Notes: generated from the sequence alone by a model not told the origin. Shown: positions 41,932 to 51,393, numbered from the stretch's first letter. The stretch is 64,000 nt of DNA from CAIVAT01 sp964525995 (GCA_964525995.1 CAZGIM010000007.1:110698-174697); one strand, 5' to 3'. Made by a program: numbers and translations.

Positions 41932-42537
41932 ATGGCAAGATACATTGGTCCCAAGTCCAAGATTGCAAGAAGATTCAGAGATCCGATCTTTGGTCCTGAT
42001 AAGAGTTATGAGAAAAAGAACTATCCGCCGGGGATGCACGGACAGAACAAGCGTCGTTCAAAATCGTCGGAGTATGGCACCCAGCTCATGGAGAAACAAA
42101 AGGCCAAATATACATACGGCATCTTAGAGCGTCAGTTTAAAAATACCTTCCTGAAAGCTGCCCGTAAAGGTGGTATCACGGGTGAGGTGTTACTCCAACT
42201 GATCGAAGCCCGTCTCGACAATGTGGTGTTCCGCCTGGGTATTGCTCCCTCGCGCGACGGCGCCCGTCAGCTTATTTCGCACCGCCATATTCAGGTTAAT
42301 GGGAAAGTGGTCAATATTCCCTCTTTTGAATTGAGACCGGGCGATATCGTAGCAGTGCGTGAACGCTCCAAATCGCTGGAAGTTGTGACTAATTCTGTTA
42401 CCGGAAGGGCCAATCAGTTTCCCTGGTTAGAGTGGGACGGAGGAATGATGACCGGTAAATTCATGAGTTATCCCGAGCGGGATCAGATTCCTGAAAACAT
42501 CAAGGAGCAGCTTATCGTCGAATTGTATTCGAAATAA
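41932..42537 (+). CDS. rpsD: 30S ribosomal protein S4
   Basis: 201 residues. MARYIGPKSKIARRFRDPIFG, an N-terminal region without zinc-binding cysteines, and the S4 RNA-binding domain (LDNVVFRLGIAPSRDGARQLISHRHIQVNGKVVNIPS). Assembly initiator of the 30S body; in many bacteria also an autoregulator of the alpha operon. Confidence 0.98.
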   Translation: MARYIGPKSKIARRFRDPIFGPDKSYEKKNYPPGMHGQNKRRSKSSEYGTQLMEKQKAKYTYGILERQFKNTFLKAARKGGITGEVLLQLIEARLDNVVFRLGIAPSRDGARQLISHRHIQVNGKVVNIPSFELRPGDIVAVRERSKSLEVVTNSVTGRANQFPWLEWDGGMMTGKFMSYPERDQIPENIKEQLIVELYSK

Positions 42538-42562
42538 CAATAATTAACAAAAACAGCATCAT

Positions 42563-43555
42563 ATGGCAATATTACCGTTCCAGAAACCGGACAAGGTCAT
42601 CATGGTGGAAGCCGATGATTCCCGCGGAGTATTTGAATTCCGTCCGCTTGAACCTGGTTTTGGCGTGACCATCGGAAACTCACTCAGGAGAATTCTTCTT
42701 TCATCGCTCGAAGGCTTTGCCATAACCTCGGTAAAGATTGAAGGAGTTGATCAGGAATTTTCCACCATAAAAGGTGTTATTGAGGATGTTACCGAAATCA
42801 TTCTGAACCTGAAACAGATTCGTTTCAAGAGGCTCATTGAGACTGAGAACTCTGAAAAGGTCACGGTGATCATCGCGCAGCAGAAAGAGTTTAAAGCCGG
42901 CGATATCAACAAGTTTTTATCGGTTTTCCAGGTGCTGAACCCTGAAGTGGTCATTTGCCATATGGAACCATCCGTAAAGCTTACCGTTGAGTTATCGGTT
43001 GACAAAGGCCGCGGGTATGTTCCTGCCGAAGAGAATAAAACATTAGGTTCTTCATTAGGGCGCATTGCAATTGATTCGGTTCATACACCGATCAAGAATG
43101 TTACCTTCAATATTGAAAACTTCAGAGTCGAGCAAAAGACCGACTACGAGAAGCTGATCATTGAAGTCGTGACCGATGGCTCCATTCACCCGAAAAATGC
43201 TTTGAAAGAGGCAGCCAAGATCCTGATTCATCATTTCATGTTATTCTCGGATGAGAAGATCACGATCGACTCGGCAGAAAAGGCAGTGACCGAGGAGTTT
43301 GATGAAACCTCGCTGCATATCCGTCAATTGCTCAAGACGAAACTGGTCGATATGGATTTGTCGGTTAGGGCTTTGAATTGCCTGAAAGCGGCTGATGTGG
43401 AATATTTGGGTGATCTGGTCGCTTTTAACAAAAATGACCTGCTGAAATTCCGCAACTTCGGAAAGAAATCACTGACCGAACTGGAAGAGCTTGTCAAGTC
43501 GAAAGGACTTGAATTTGGGATGAATACGACAAAATATAAATTAGATAAGGATTAA
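42563..43555 (+). CDS. rpoA: DNA-directed RNA polymerase subunit alpha
   Basis: 330 residues. N-terminal dimerisation domain with EPGFGVTIGNSLRRILLSSL; linker near 235-250; C-terminal domain with two helix-hairpin-helix motifs (MDLSVRALNCLKAADVEYLGDLVAF, LLKFRNFGKKSLTELEELV) that bind activators and UP-element DNA. rplQ starts 5 bp downstream. Confidence 0.98.
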   Translation: MAILPFQKPDKVIMVEADDSRGVFEFRPLEPGFGVTIGNSLRRILLSSLEGFAITSVKIEGVDQEFSTIKGVIEDVTEIILNLKQIRFKRLIETENSEKVTVIIAQQKEFKAGDINKFLSVFQVLNPEVVICHMEPSVKLTVELSVDKGRGYVPAEENKTLGSSLGRIAIDSVHTPIKNVTFNIENFRVEQKTDYEKLIIEVVTDGSIHPKNALKEAAKILIHHFMLFSDEKITIDSAEKAVTEEFDETSLHIRQLLKTKLVDMDLSVRALNCLKAADVEYLGDLVAFNKNDLLKFRNFGKKSLTELEELVKSKGLEFGMNTTKYKLDKD

Positions 43556-43560
43556 TTGCA

Positions 43561-44052
43561 ATGAGACACCAAAAAAAGATTAATCATTTAGGAAGGAAAA
43601 GTGCCCACCGTAAGGCTATGTTGTCGAATATGGCAACCTCACTGATTCTTCATAAACGTATACATACGACGGTTGCCAAAGCCAAGGCATTGAGAACCTT
43701 TGTTGAGCCGCTGATCACCAAATCAAAGGATGACACCACCCATTCACGGCGTATCGTGTTCGGATATCTGCAAAGCAAAGAGGCTGTTACGGAGCTTTTT
43801 AAAGAGATCTCGAAAAAGATCATGGAGCGTCCGGGCGGTTATACGAGGATTTTGAAGACCGGAAACCGTTTCGGCGATAATGCCGAGATGTGCTTGCTCG
43901 AACTGGTCGATTACAATGAATCGATGATGTCGGCAAAAGATGAAGGTAAAGCAAAGCCAACCCGCAGGAGAAGAAGTCCCGCAAAGAAAAAAGAGGCGCC
44001 CGCTCCCCCGGAATCCAAAGCAGATGAACCGGAAGAAAAACCGGAAGCCTGA
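43561..44052 (+). CDS. rplQ: 50S ribosomal protein L17 with C-terminal extension
   Basis: 163 residues: the usual 115-residue core (LGRKSAHRKAMLSNMATSLILHKRI, TTVAKAKALRTFVEPLIT, GGYTRILKTGNRFGDNAEMCLLELVDY) plus about 40 residues of Lys/Arg then Pro/Glu low complexity (TRRRRSPAKKKEAPAPPESK). Extended L17 tails are common in Bacteroidota. Final gene of the supercluster; a terminator follows. Confidence 0.97.
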   Translation: MRHQKKINHLGRKSAHRKAMLSNMATSLILHKRIHTTVAKAKALRTFVEPLITKSKDDTTHSRRIVFGYLQSKEAVTELFKEISKKIMERPGGYTRILKTGNRFGDNAEMCLLELVDYNESMMSAKDEGKAKPTRRRRSPAKKKEAPAPPESKADEPEEKPEA

Positions 44053-44078
44053 TAATACAGTAAATATTCAGATTTTTG

Positions 44079-44113
44079 AAAAAGGGTAACGGGAATTCTT
44101 GTTATCCTTTTTT
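44079..44113 (+). terminator. Terminator at the end of the ribosomal supercluster
   Basis: Inverted repeat 44079-44090 with 44101-44112 (12 pairs including one G-U), loop of 10 nt, ending in a T-run. It separates rplQ from eno. Confidence 0.8.
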
Positions 44114-44144
44114 CCTTTCAATAATAACCTAAAACCAACAGACG

Positions 44145-45434
44145 ATGAGTGCAATAGTATCAATACACGGAAGGCAGATTCTTGATTCACGCGGAAATCC
44201 GACTATCGAGGTCGATGTGGTAACCGACAACGGGATTATCGGCCGTGCTGCTATTCCTTCGGGGGCATCGACGGGAATCCATGAAGCCGTTGAGCTGCGC
44301 GACGGAGATAAAAAAGTGTTCTTAGGGAAAGGCGTACTTCAGGCGGTTCACAATGTAAACAAGATCCTTGCTGAAGAACTGCAGGGGATGTACGTCAGCG
44401 ATCAGCTTGAAATTGATCAGAAGATGATCGAGCTGGATGGCACCCCGAATAAATCGAAACTTGGAGCCAATGCAATCCTAGGCGTATCGTTGGCTGTTGC
44501 ACATGCAGCAGCCCAAACAACGGGGCAGGAGTTGTACCGTTATATTGGCGGTGTTTCGGCTCAAACCCTCCCCATCCCGATGATGAATATTCTCAATGGG
44601 GGCTCTCATGCTGATAATTCGATCGATTTTCAGGAATTCATGATCATGCCTGTGGGGGCTACTTCCTTTGCCGAGGCCATCAGGATGGGCGCCGAAGTCT
44701 TTCATAACCTGAAATCGGTTCTGAAAAAGGGAAAATATTCGACCAACGTGGGTGATGAAGGTGGTTTTGCACCAAACCTGAAATCGAATGAAGAGGCTTT
44801 GAAAGTGATTATTAAAGCTATTGAGACAGCAGGATACCAGCCCGGCCGTGACATCTGCATTGCCCTGGATCCCGCATCTTCCGAATATTTTATCCCCGAA
44901 GAGAATGTGTATCATCTGAAGAAATCGACCGGCGAAAAGCTTTCACCTGCCGAAATGGTCTCTTTCTGGAAGGATTGGGTGAAACGTTATCCCATCATCT
45001 CCATTGAAGACGGAATGGCGGAGGATGACTGGGATGGCTGGAAGCTGATGACCAAAGAGCTTGGTAACAAAATTCAGCTTGTCGGCGATGATCTTTTCGT
45101 GACCAATGTCGATAGGCTGGCCGAGGGCATCAAAAAGGGTGTAGCAAATTCCATCCTGATCAAGGTAAATCAGATCGGCACCCTCAGCGAAACCTTAAAT
45201 GCTGTCAACATGGCTTACCGTAGCGGTTACACAGCAGTGATCAGCCATCGTTCCGGTGAGACTGAGGATGTGACCATTGCCGATCTTGCCGTGGCGTTGA
45301 ACACCGGTTTGATCAAAACCGGATCGGCTTGTCGGACCGACCGGATTGCGAAATACAACCAATTGCTCCGGATCGAGGAGCAGTTGGGCGATATGGCAAA
45401 ATATCCCGGGAAAGAATTTAAGTACCGGAGATAA
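44145..45434 (+). CDS. eno: Enolase
   Basis: 429 residues, complete. Interconverts 2-phosphoglycerate and PEP in glycolysis. Conserved features: SGASTGIHEAVELRDGD loop, the Glu-containing DEGGFAPNL, metal ligands in ALDPASSEYF, SIEDGMAEDDWDGW and VGDDLFVTN, the base lysine in ILIKVNQIGTLSET, and SHRSGETED. Separated from rplQ by a terminator, so it needs its own promoter, but no clear TAnnTTTG box was found in the 92-bp gap. Confidence 0.98.
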   Translation: MSAIVSIHGRQILDSRGNPTIEVDVVTDNGIIGRAAIPSGASTGIHEAVELRDGDKKVFLGKGVLQAVHNVNKILAEELQGMYVSDQLEIDQKMIELDGTPNKSKLGANAILGVSLAVAHAAAQTTGQELYRYIGGVSAQTLPIPMMNILNGGSHADNSIDFQEFMIMPVGATSFAEAIRMGAEVFHNLKSVLKKGKYSTNVGDEGGFAPNLKSNEEALKVIIKAIETAGYQPGRDICIALDPASSEYFIPEENVYHLKKSTGEKLSPAEMVSFWKDWVKRYPIISIEDGMAEDDWDGWKLMTKELGNKIQLVGDDLFVTNVDRLAEGIKKGVANSILIKVNQIGTLSETLNAVNMAYRSGYTAVISHRSGETEDVTIADLAVALNTGLIKTGSACRTDRIAKYNQLLRIEEQLGDMAKYPGKEFKYRR

Positions 45435-45460
45435 CCCCCGAACTTATTTAAAAGGCGAAG

Positions 45461-45494
45461 TGCCCGGACTGCTAAAGCCCGGGCATTATTTTTC
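45461..45494 (+). terminator. Terminator after eno
   Basis: Stem TGCCCGG/CCGGGCA (45461-45467 with 45479-45485), 11-nt loop, followed by a T-rich tract (TTATTTTTCT). It is 27 bp after the eno stop. Confidence 0.85.
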
Positions 45495-45554
45495 TGTTAA
45501 TAAAGATGTTGAAATAAAAAGAACGGGGGATTAGAATATATTACTTTAAGATAA

Positions 45555-45562
45555 TATATTTG
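45555..45562 (+). promoter_or_regulatory. -7 box for the barrel/SPOR gene
   Basis: TATATTTG, exact TAnnTTTG, 29 bp before the preferred GTG start. No TTG at the proper distance. Confidence 0.45.
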
Positions 45563-45590
45563 AACCTGCGACAGTACTTAATTTTTGCTT

Positions 45591-46685
45591 GTGAGAAAGA
45601 TCTTTCCGATCCAGTTGTTGATTTTGTTTTTTTTGATCTCCGGATATTGTTTTTCTCAGAGCGCCTCAACAGGTAAAACGTCGCCATTTGCCAAGCGTTG
45701 GTACTTGGGAATTAATTTCGGACCCGACTTTTACTATGGCGATCTCCGCACCAAATCATTCCTGCCTGATAAAAATGTGAGTCTTGCGGGCAGTCTTTTC
45801 CTGCATTATCACTTTAGTGATATTTTCGGTTTGCGTATCCAATTGTTACCGGGAGGGCTCAACGGGTCGAAAATGATTGAAAAAGAAGGAAAAACCATTG
45901 AAGAGTCCTTCACGGGGATTTTCATTGAAGCCAACGTAAACGGAACGGTTAACTTTTTTAATCTGTTCTCACCGGGAAAGCCCGATAGAAGGTTTTTTAT
46001 ATATGGTACACTCGGCTTGGGCTATTCGGGCTGGTACTCCAAGTTGCTGAACAAGGTTTATTATTATGACTCTCTTTCGGTTGACAATCCGCTGAAGAAT
46101 TTTCATTCCTCTGTCGTTATCCCCGTGGGTATCGGAGCTATTTTCAGAATCAGCGACAAGTTACAGGCTCATTTAGAATGGTCGTGGCGTCCGTATCTTT
46201 CCGACGAGCTTGATAACACGATTGGCGGGTACAAATTTGATATGGTCGATTATCTTGCTGTAGGTATCTCCTTTCGGGTGGGAGGAAAGGGAAAGAGTAC
46301 GAAAGAGACTTTGAAAGTGCTTGATTACCGCTATCCGGTCTATCCGGTCACCTATCAGCAACCCGAACCAGTCAGATCCGTTGTGCCCGAGTCGCCTGTT
46401 GTTGCCCCTCCAGTCTATATGCAGGAGGAGTATGATTATGTCGTTCAGATTTTCGCGTTTGATAAACACAACTACTCACCCGAATGGATCCGGAAACGAT
46501 ATCACATCGGCCAGGAAGTGCGCCGGGAGCGCGAGGGTACCCTATCGAGATACCTTATCGGCAACTTCCGGGATTTGCAGTCAGCCAAGGTGCTCCGGAA
46601 TGAGATGTTGCAGAAAGGGATTCATGATGCCTTTATCGTGGCATACAAAGATGGAGCAAGGCACCATACCGTAACCGGAGAATAA
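45591..46685 (+). CDS. Outer-membrane beta-barrel protein with C-terminal SPOR-like domain
   Basis: 364 residues from GTG 45591, which gives the signal peptide MRKIFPIQLLILFFLISGYCFSQ; a TTG at 45585 is an alternative and there is no ATG. Residues about 35-245 alternate hydrophobic and polar with aromatic strand ends (WYLGINFGPDFYYGDL, SLFLHYHFSDIFGLRI, VDYLAVGISFRV), as in small OmpW/OmpA-like barrels. After a Pro-rich linker (about 255-280), the last 80 residues (YDYVVQIFAFDKHNYSP, YLIGNFRDLQSAKVLRNEMLQKGIHDAFIVAY) look like a SPOR domain, which binds denuded septal peptidoglycan. The combination suggests a link between outer membrane and cell wall, perhaps at the division site. Abuts a convergent gene with no bases between. 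Confidence 0.7.
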   Translation: MRKIFPIQLLILFFLISGYCFSQSASTGKTSPFAKRWYLGINFGPDFYYGDLRTKSFLPDKNVSLAGSLFLHYHFSDIFGLRIQLLPGGLNGSKMIEKEGKTIEESFTGIFIEANVNGTVNFFNLFSPGKPDRRFFIYGTLGLGYSGWYSKLLNKVYYYDSLSVDNPLKNFHSSVVIPVGIGAIFRISDKLQAHLEWSWRPYLSDELDNTIGGYKFDMVDYLAVGISFRVGGKGKSTKETLKVLDYRYPVYPVTYQQPEPVRSVVPESPVVAPPVYMQEEYDYVVQIFAFDKHNYSPEWIRKRYHIGQEVRREREGTLSRYLIGNFRDLQSAKVLRNEMLQKGIHDAFIVAYKDGARHHTVTGE

Positions 46686-48377
46686 TCATTTACAAACCTG
46701 CCGGATAAATCCGACCGATTGGGGATCATTCATTCCTGCATTTATAGATTTTTGGAAATCGCTACAGGAGATAGCCGTGTTTCCCAGGAAGAAGTTTGCT
46801 AATCCCCGGTTATAATAGATCGATTTAAGAGAATTGTTGTCGGTAACCTGGGTTGTAGATAGCCCTAAAGCATAATCAAAATCGAGGATGGCGCCATTGT
46901 AATCGGCAAGCTTAAGTTTGCAGTTCCCTCTATAGGAATAGATGCCCATCAGGCCGGTGGACTGGGGTTTCAGTTCGAGGGCGCGGTTAAAGCTCCGGAT
47001 GGCCTCGGCATAGTTGCCGTTCTCATATTTCCATACGCCATCCCAGTAAACCTTGTAATAGTCATCCTGATTAACCGTCGGGGTGTAATAACCTCCCGGT
47101 GCTGCAGTGTTGACTGTTGTGAAATTCATCGATGGTCCCCGATAAACATAATTTTTGCAATAGTCTTTTATCGCTTTGTCGTTTTCGACGTCTTTATACC
47201 CGAATTGAAGGGCCGTATTCCAGTCCTGGCACGCGCCGTTCAGATCCTTGAGGTAATATCGGGCAACCCCACGGTTGTATATCGCTGTGAGCCACGAAGT
47301 ATAGTAACTCTGATCGGAAGGCCTGAGCATGACTGCCCGGTCGAAATCCTGCATGGCGCCTGTGGCATCTCCCATTTTGTGCCGGGCATTGCCGCGGTAA
47401 GCATAGGTCAGAAAAAAGTCGGTATAAGGAAGATACTTGGCTGCTTCGGTCAGGTCGAGGACCGACTGTGCGTAATTTCCGGAGGCGTAATTTGAAATGC
47501 CTCGGCGGTAGTAATCTTCAGCGGTCTGAGGAATCCCCGTGAATTGCTGAACGGATACGGGGCCGCCACTGTACCTGATAAAACTTTGAAAGGTGTTGTA
47601 CTCGGTTTCGTAATAGGTTGACCTGAAGATCTTGTCCCGGTTCTTTAATTCAAGATAAGGTGTGTAAAACTTTTTTTTATTCATAACCTGGATCAGACGA
47701 AAACGGGCTAGGGTTTGGCCTCCGGATTGGACCGGCCAGAAACCGATTAAAAGGTTATGGGAAGCAATGGTCTTATCAGTCAGCGTTTTTTGTATATCGT
47801 AAGCAATGTTGGAGGTAAAGGTATTTTTGTTATAATTGATCATGGTACCACTGCAAACGACCTCCATGTTGGTGATATAGGGTTGGTTGAATTCCATTTT
47901 TTCGGGAAAGATCTCGGCCAGTTTCGATGCTTTGAACACGAAATAGGATAATCCCTGCTGGTAGTGCCAACTTTCCATGAGAATCGGAAATTCATAGTAT
48001 CCGGTCTTGAATTTGATGATAAGGACGGCGTATTGTTCATTTTCATATGTCACATCCCTCATTTCAAGCAGTTCGAAATTTTCTCTTCCCAATTTGTAAT
48101 AGGTCTTTCCGGAACGGTTATAATCGGATTTACTGTATAAAAGTCTGTTTTCGACCGAAACCCACTTTCCGTCATCCAGTAAGGTCCAGCCCATCGCTTT
48201 CTCGATGGATGACCGGGGCTCACTGATCATTGGGAGGTTGTTGACTGAACGTTCGACAGATTGAAATTGGGGCTGGCTCATTAACGGAACTGAAGGAGCC
48301 GGATTCCCCGGATACTGTCCCCAAAGTAATCCAGTAATCAACAAACTTAGCAACGATAATATAACTGGTCTCATCAT
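46686..48377 (-). CDS. Secreted TPR-repeat protein
   Basis: 563 residues with a signal peptide (MMRPVILSLLSLLITGLLWGQ). Residues about 60-270 are a beta-rich region without a recognised family. TPR motifs follow: EDYYRRGISNYASGNYAQSVLDL, TYAYRGNARHKMGDATGAMQDFDRA, YNRGVARYYLKDLNGACQDWNTAL, YWDGVWKYENGNYAEAIRSFNRALELKP, YSYRGNCKLKLADYNGAILDFDYAL and YYNRGLANFFLGNTAISCSDFQKS. TPRs mediate protein contacts in the periplasm or at the outer membrane. The gene lies 12 bp after the MTA phosphorylase gene and may share its transcript, though the functions look unrelated. Confidence 0.8.
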   Translation of the reverse strand: MMRPVILSLLSLLITGLLWGQYPGNPAPSVPLMSQPQFQSVERSVNNLPMISEPRSSIEKAMGWTLLDDGKWVSVENRLLYSKSDYNRSGKTYYKLGRENFELLEMRDVTYENEQYAVLIIKFKTGYYEFPILMESWHYQQGLSYFVFKASKLAEIFPEKMEFNQPYITNMEVVCSGTMINYNKNTFTSNIAYDIQKTLTDKTIASHNLLIGFWPVQSGGQTLARFRLIQVMNKKKFYTPYLELKNRDKIFRSTYYETEYNTFQSFIRYSGGPVSVQQFTGIPQTAEDYYRRGISNYASGNYAQSVLDLTEAAKYLPYTDFFLTYAYRGNARHKMGDATGAMQDFDRAVMLRPSDQSYYTSWLTAIYNRGVARYYLKDLNGACQDWNTALQFGYKDVENDKAIKDYCKNYVYRGPSMNFTTVNTAAPGGYYTPTVNQDDYYKVYWDGVWKYENGNYAEAIRSFNRALELKPQSTGLMGIYSYRGNCKLKLADYNGAILDFDYALGLSTTQVTDNNSLKSIYYNRGLANFFLGNTAISCSDFQKSINAGMNDPQSVGFIRQVCK

Positions 48378-48389
48378 TTCAAAATTAAG

Positions 48390-49136
48390 CTAAAAATTCA
48401 TTAAAACATGAACAAGCAGCGATGTGACGCGTTTCACATTTCCTTCAAAGACCTTCAAGACATCGTCCCAGGTAACCGGGTTTTCATCCTGCTTCCAGGA
48501 GTCATAATCAGTTGAAAGTGCAACCGAAGCATAGGGAATCCCTGCTTCTACTGCCAGGCTTACCTCCGGGGCTATGCTCATATTGACAACATCGGCGCCT
48601 AACAACCGGAACATGCACGATTCGGCCCGGGTGGAGAAGCGGGGGCCTTCAATGGTCACAATGGTGCCCTGTTTATGGAATGAAATCCCCAGCGCTTCGC
48701 ATCCACTGATCAGTTTGTTCCTGAGATGATCGGAAAAAGGATCAGCCATGGAGGTATGGACCACATTCCCGTTTTCGAACCGGTCGTGGAAGGTGTTGAT
48801 ACGATGTTTGGTGAAATCGATGAACTGATCGAGAATGACGAGATCCCCTCTTTTGATCTCTTCGCGCAGGCTTCCGCAGGCGGTCGTGGTTAACAGGTAC
48901 TCGCATCCGAGTTCCTGCAAAGCCGTGATGTTGGCCCGGTTATTAACGCCTCCCGGTGTGATCGAATGGTCTCTCCCGTGTCGCGAAAGGATAAAAACTT
49001 CGCAATTACCAAGGGTTCCGGCGAAAAACGGTGAGCTGGGATCTCCGTATTTTGTGGTTACGGTAAATTCCTTGATATCGGAGAAGAGGTTTAGTTTTTC
49101 GAGTCCTGAGCCGCCGATGAGACCTATTTTGACCAT
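48390..49136 (-). CDS. S-methyl-5'-thioadenosine phosphorylase / purine nucleoside phosphorylase family
   Basis: 248 residues. Phosphate- and substrate-site motifs of the MTAP family are present: GLIGGSGLEK, SRHGRDHSITPGGVNNRANITAL, TTACGSLREE, VTIEGPRFSTRAES, VNMSIAPEVSLA and STDYDSWK. Expected reaction: phosphorolysis of methylthioadenosine (by-product of spermidine-type polyamine synthesis) to adenine and methylthioribose-1-phosphate. The STDYD motif is of the MTA-preferring type, but some homologues use guanosine or inosine, so the substrate is probable, not certain. First gene of a two-gene minus-strand unit. Confidence 0.85.
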   Translation of the reverse strand: MVKIGLIGGSGLEKLNLFSDIKEFTVTTKYGDPSSPFFAGTLGNCEVFILSRHGRDHSITPGGVNNRANITALQELGCEYLLTTTACGSLREEIKRGDLVILDQFIDFTKHRINTFHDRFENGNVVHTSMADPFSDHLRNKLISGCEALGISFHKQGTIVTIEGPRFSTRAESCMFRLLGADVVNMSIAPEVSLAVEAGIPYASVALSTDYDSWKQDENPVTWDDVLKVFEGNVKRVTSLLVHVLMNF

Positions 49137-49301
49137 ATTACAAAATTTAAGCGAATATAAGAGAAATCCCCAAGCGATTCAAACTCCCGGTTGCATATTA
49201 ACTGCAATTATTTATTACTTTTTAATAACATTTTTCAAACACGGGATTTACAGGCAGGTTCGATCTGTTAAATACTGACATCTCTATATGATTATTAAAT
49301 G

Positions 49302-49309
49302 TACTTTTG
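49302..49309 (+). promoter_or_regulatory. -7 box for ccmF
   Basis: TACTTTTG followed by GC, overlapping an in-frame TTG that would extend the protein; hence the start is placed at ATG 49328, about 12 nt after the predicted transcript start. Confidence 0.5.
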
Positions 49310-49327
49310 CAGGTAAAAATACCCTTT

Positions 49328-51388
49328 ATGGAAACAGCATATGTGGGCGAGCATCTGTTGCCAGGAATTTTAGGGAAAACATTTATCTGGATCAGCTTTG
49401 CGGCGGCGTTTCTTTCTGCGGTGTTGTACCTCATTGCTTTTTACCGGAACCCGGGAAAAAGCCGAAACATACGAAATGCGCGCATCTTATATGTTCTGCA
49501 CGCCCTTACCCTGTTGGGCGCGGCAGGGGTGCTCTATTTCCTGATTTTCATGCATTATTTTGAATATTCCTATGTATGGCAATATTCTTCGGTGACACTT
49601 CCGGTAAAGTACATCATATCGTGTTTCTGGGCAGGTCAGGAGGGGAGTTTTCTGGTTTGGGCTTTATGGCAGGCCCTGGCCGGGATTGTGATCATCTTTA
49701 TTTCGCGCGATTGGGAAAAACCGGTTATGGCGGTGATTTCAATCTCACAGATTTTCGTCAGCTCCATGTTGTTAGGGGTTCATTTTCTGGGTATCAGGAT
49801 TGGTTCGAGCCCCTTCCTGTTATTGCGGGAAACTGTTGATACAACCGCAGGAACCATTTTTGCGATGCCCCATTACCTGTCGATAATAACCGACGGCAAC
49901 GGATTAAATCCCCTTCTTGAAAATATTTGGATGACGATCCATCCGCCGGTATTGTTCCTGGGCTATGCACTGACCCTGGTTCTGTTTGCATATGCCGCTG
50001 CATCGCTGATGAAAAAGGATTACTACAGTTGGGTGAGCCGGGCGATTCCCTGGTCGCTTGCCTCTCTGTTGTTTTTGGGAGCCGGAATCCTTTTAGGAGG
50101 AGCCTGGGCTTATGTATCGCTGACATTCGGCGGGTTCTGGACATGGGATCCGGTTGAGAACAGCTCACTGGTGCCTTGGATGACGTTATTAGCCGGACTT
50201 CACTTTCTGATTATCGCCCGTCGCCAAAATTTTGCGCTTCCTGCTTCGTATATGGCACTCATGCTTACCTATGTGCTGGTATTGTATGCCAGTTTTCTGA
50301 CTCGCAGCGGGGTTTTAGGCGATACCTCGGCCCACTCGTTTGGCGACAATGGGATGACCTTGCAGTTACTTGTGTTCCTCCTTTCATTCTTCCTGTTCAC
50401 AATACTGATTATAGGATATAACCTCAAAAAAATATATAAAGCCCGGAAGGATAGCTTATGGTCGCGCGAATTCTGGATGTTTATCGGATCTGTAGTGATC
50501 GTTCTGGCTGCGTTTCAAATCATTTTCAACACCTCCATTCCTGTTGTCAATAACCTCCTGGGAACAAGTTTTGCCCCACCGGTCGATTCGGTCGGCTTTT
50601 ATAACAAATGGCAAACCCCTTTTGCGATCCTGATTGCCGGTTTTATCGGTTTCAGCCAGGTTCTGTCGTACCACTCCAATCGGCCCGTGAACCTTATGCG
50701 AAAGATGGGAATACCTCTTCTGCTTTCGGCCGTCCTAACTTCAGTACTATTTTTTTCAGACTTGCTGGGATCTTTGAATATGCCGCTCCTTGTATTTTTT
50801 TCGATCACCGCCCTCCTGGCCCTGGTTAAGAACTTCTTCGGCCGGCAGGGCAAACCGTTGAATTACGGAGCTATCATTACCCATGTGGGATTTGTGATCT
50901 TCCTCCTGGGAACGGTGCTTACCTTTCTGAATTCCGAAACCATTTCATCGAACACCTCCCGTTATGATTTGGGTGATGATCAGAAGAATTCGGAGAATCT
51001 GGTGCTGATGCGGAACGATACTTTATACATGAACCGTTTTTATGTTTCGTATGTTTCGAAAGAACAAACGGGAAGTACAACGGTTTACCAGGTTGATTTT
51101 TTAAAGTACCGGGAAGGAAGGTTTCAGAAGGCATTTTCGCTCTATCCATCAGTGAATGTGCATCCGAGGATGGGAGCGGTTTACAATCCCGATACCCGTC
51201 ATTTCATTTCGCGCGATTACTATACCTACATTTCGGCGGTTTCGAAAAATCCCGATTATATCGTGATCAAGACTATCATGAACCCGAATATCAATGTTTT
51301 GTGGATTGGTTGCATTGCGATGATAGTCGGATTTTCCGTCGCTTTATACCGGAGGGCCAGACGTTTGTGGGTGGTCACCAGCCGGTGA
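49328..51388 (+). CDS. ccmF: Cytochrome c biogenesis protein, CcmF/CcsA family haem handling
   Basis: 686 residues from ATG 49328; a TTG seven codons upstream lies in the -7 box. About 14-15 membrane helices. The WWD haem-handling motif is GGFWTWDPVENSSLVPW, and the flanking His motif IHPPVLFLGYA and a second conserved region (LTRSGVLGDTSAHSF) are present, so this is the haem lyase component that joins haem to apocytochrome c in system I. The C-terminal extracytoplasmic domain (about 545-660) resembles CcmF. Its usual partners (ccmE, ccmB/C) are not in the window. It converges with pcm, 5 bp away. Confidence 0.85.
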   Translation: METAYVGEHLLPGILGKTFIWISFAAAFLSAVLYLIAFYRNPGKSRNIRNARILYVLHALTLLGAAGVLYFLIFMHYFEYSYVWQYSSVTLPVKYIISCFWAGQEGSFLVWALWQALAGIVIIFISRDWEKPVMAVISISQIFVSSMLLGVHFLGIRIGSSPFLLLRETVDTTAGTIFAMPHYLSIITDGNGLNPLLENIWMTIHPPVLFLGYALTLVLFAYAAASLMKKDYYSWVSRAIPWSLASLLFLGAGILLGGAWAYVSLTFGGFWTWDPVENSSLVPWMTLLAGLHFLIIARRQNFALPASYMALMLTYVLVLYASFLTRSGVLGDTSAHSFGDNGMTLQLLVFLLSFFLFTILIIGYNLKKIYKARKDSLWSREFWMFIGSVVIVLAAFQIIFNTSIPVVNNLLGTSFAPPVDSVGFYNKWQTPFAILIAGFIGFSQVLSYHSNRPVNLMRKMGIPLLLSAVLTSVLFFSDLLGSLNMPLLVFFSITALLALVKNFFGRQGKPLNYGAIITHVGFVIFLLGTVLTFLNSETISSNTSRYDLGDDQKNSENLVLMRNDTLYMNRFYVSYVSKEQTGSTTVYQVDFLKYREGRFQKAFSLYPSVNVHPRMGAVYNPDTRHFISRDYYTYISAVSKNPDYIVIKTIMNPNINVLWIGCIAMIVGFSVALYRRARRLWVVTSR

Positions 51389-51393
51389 CCGGT

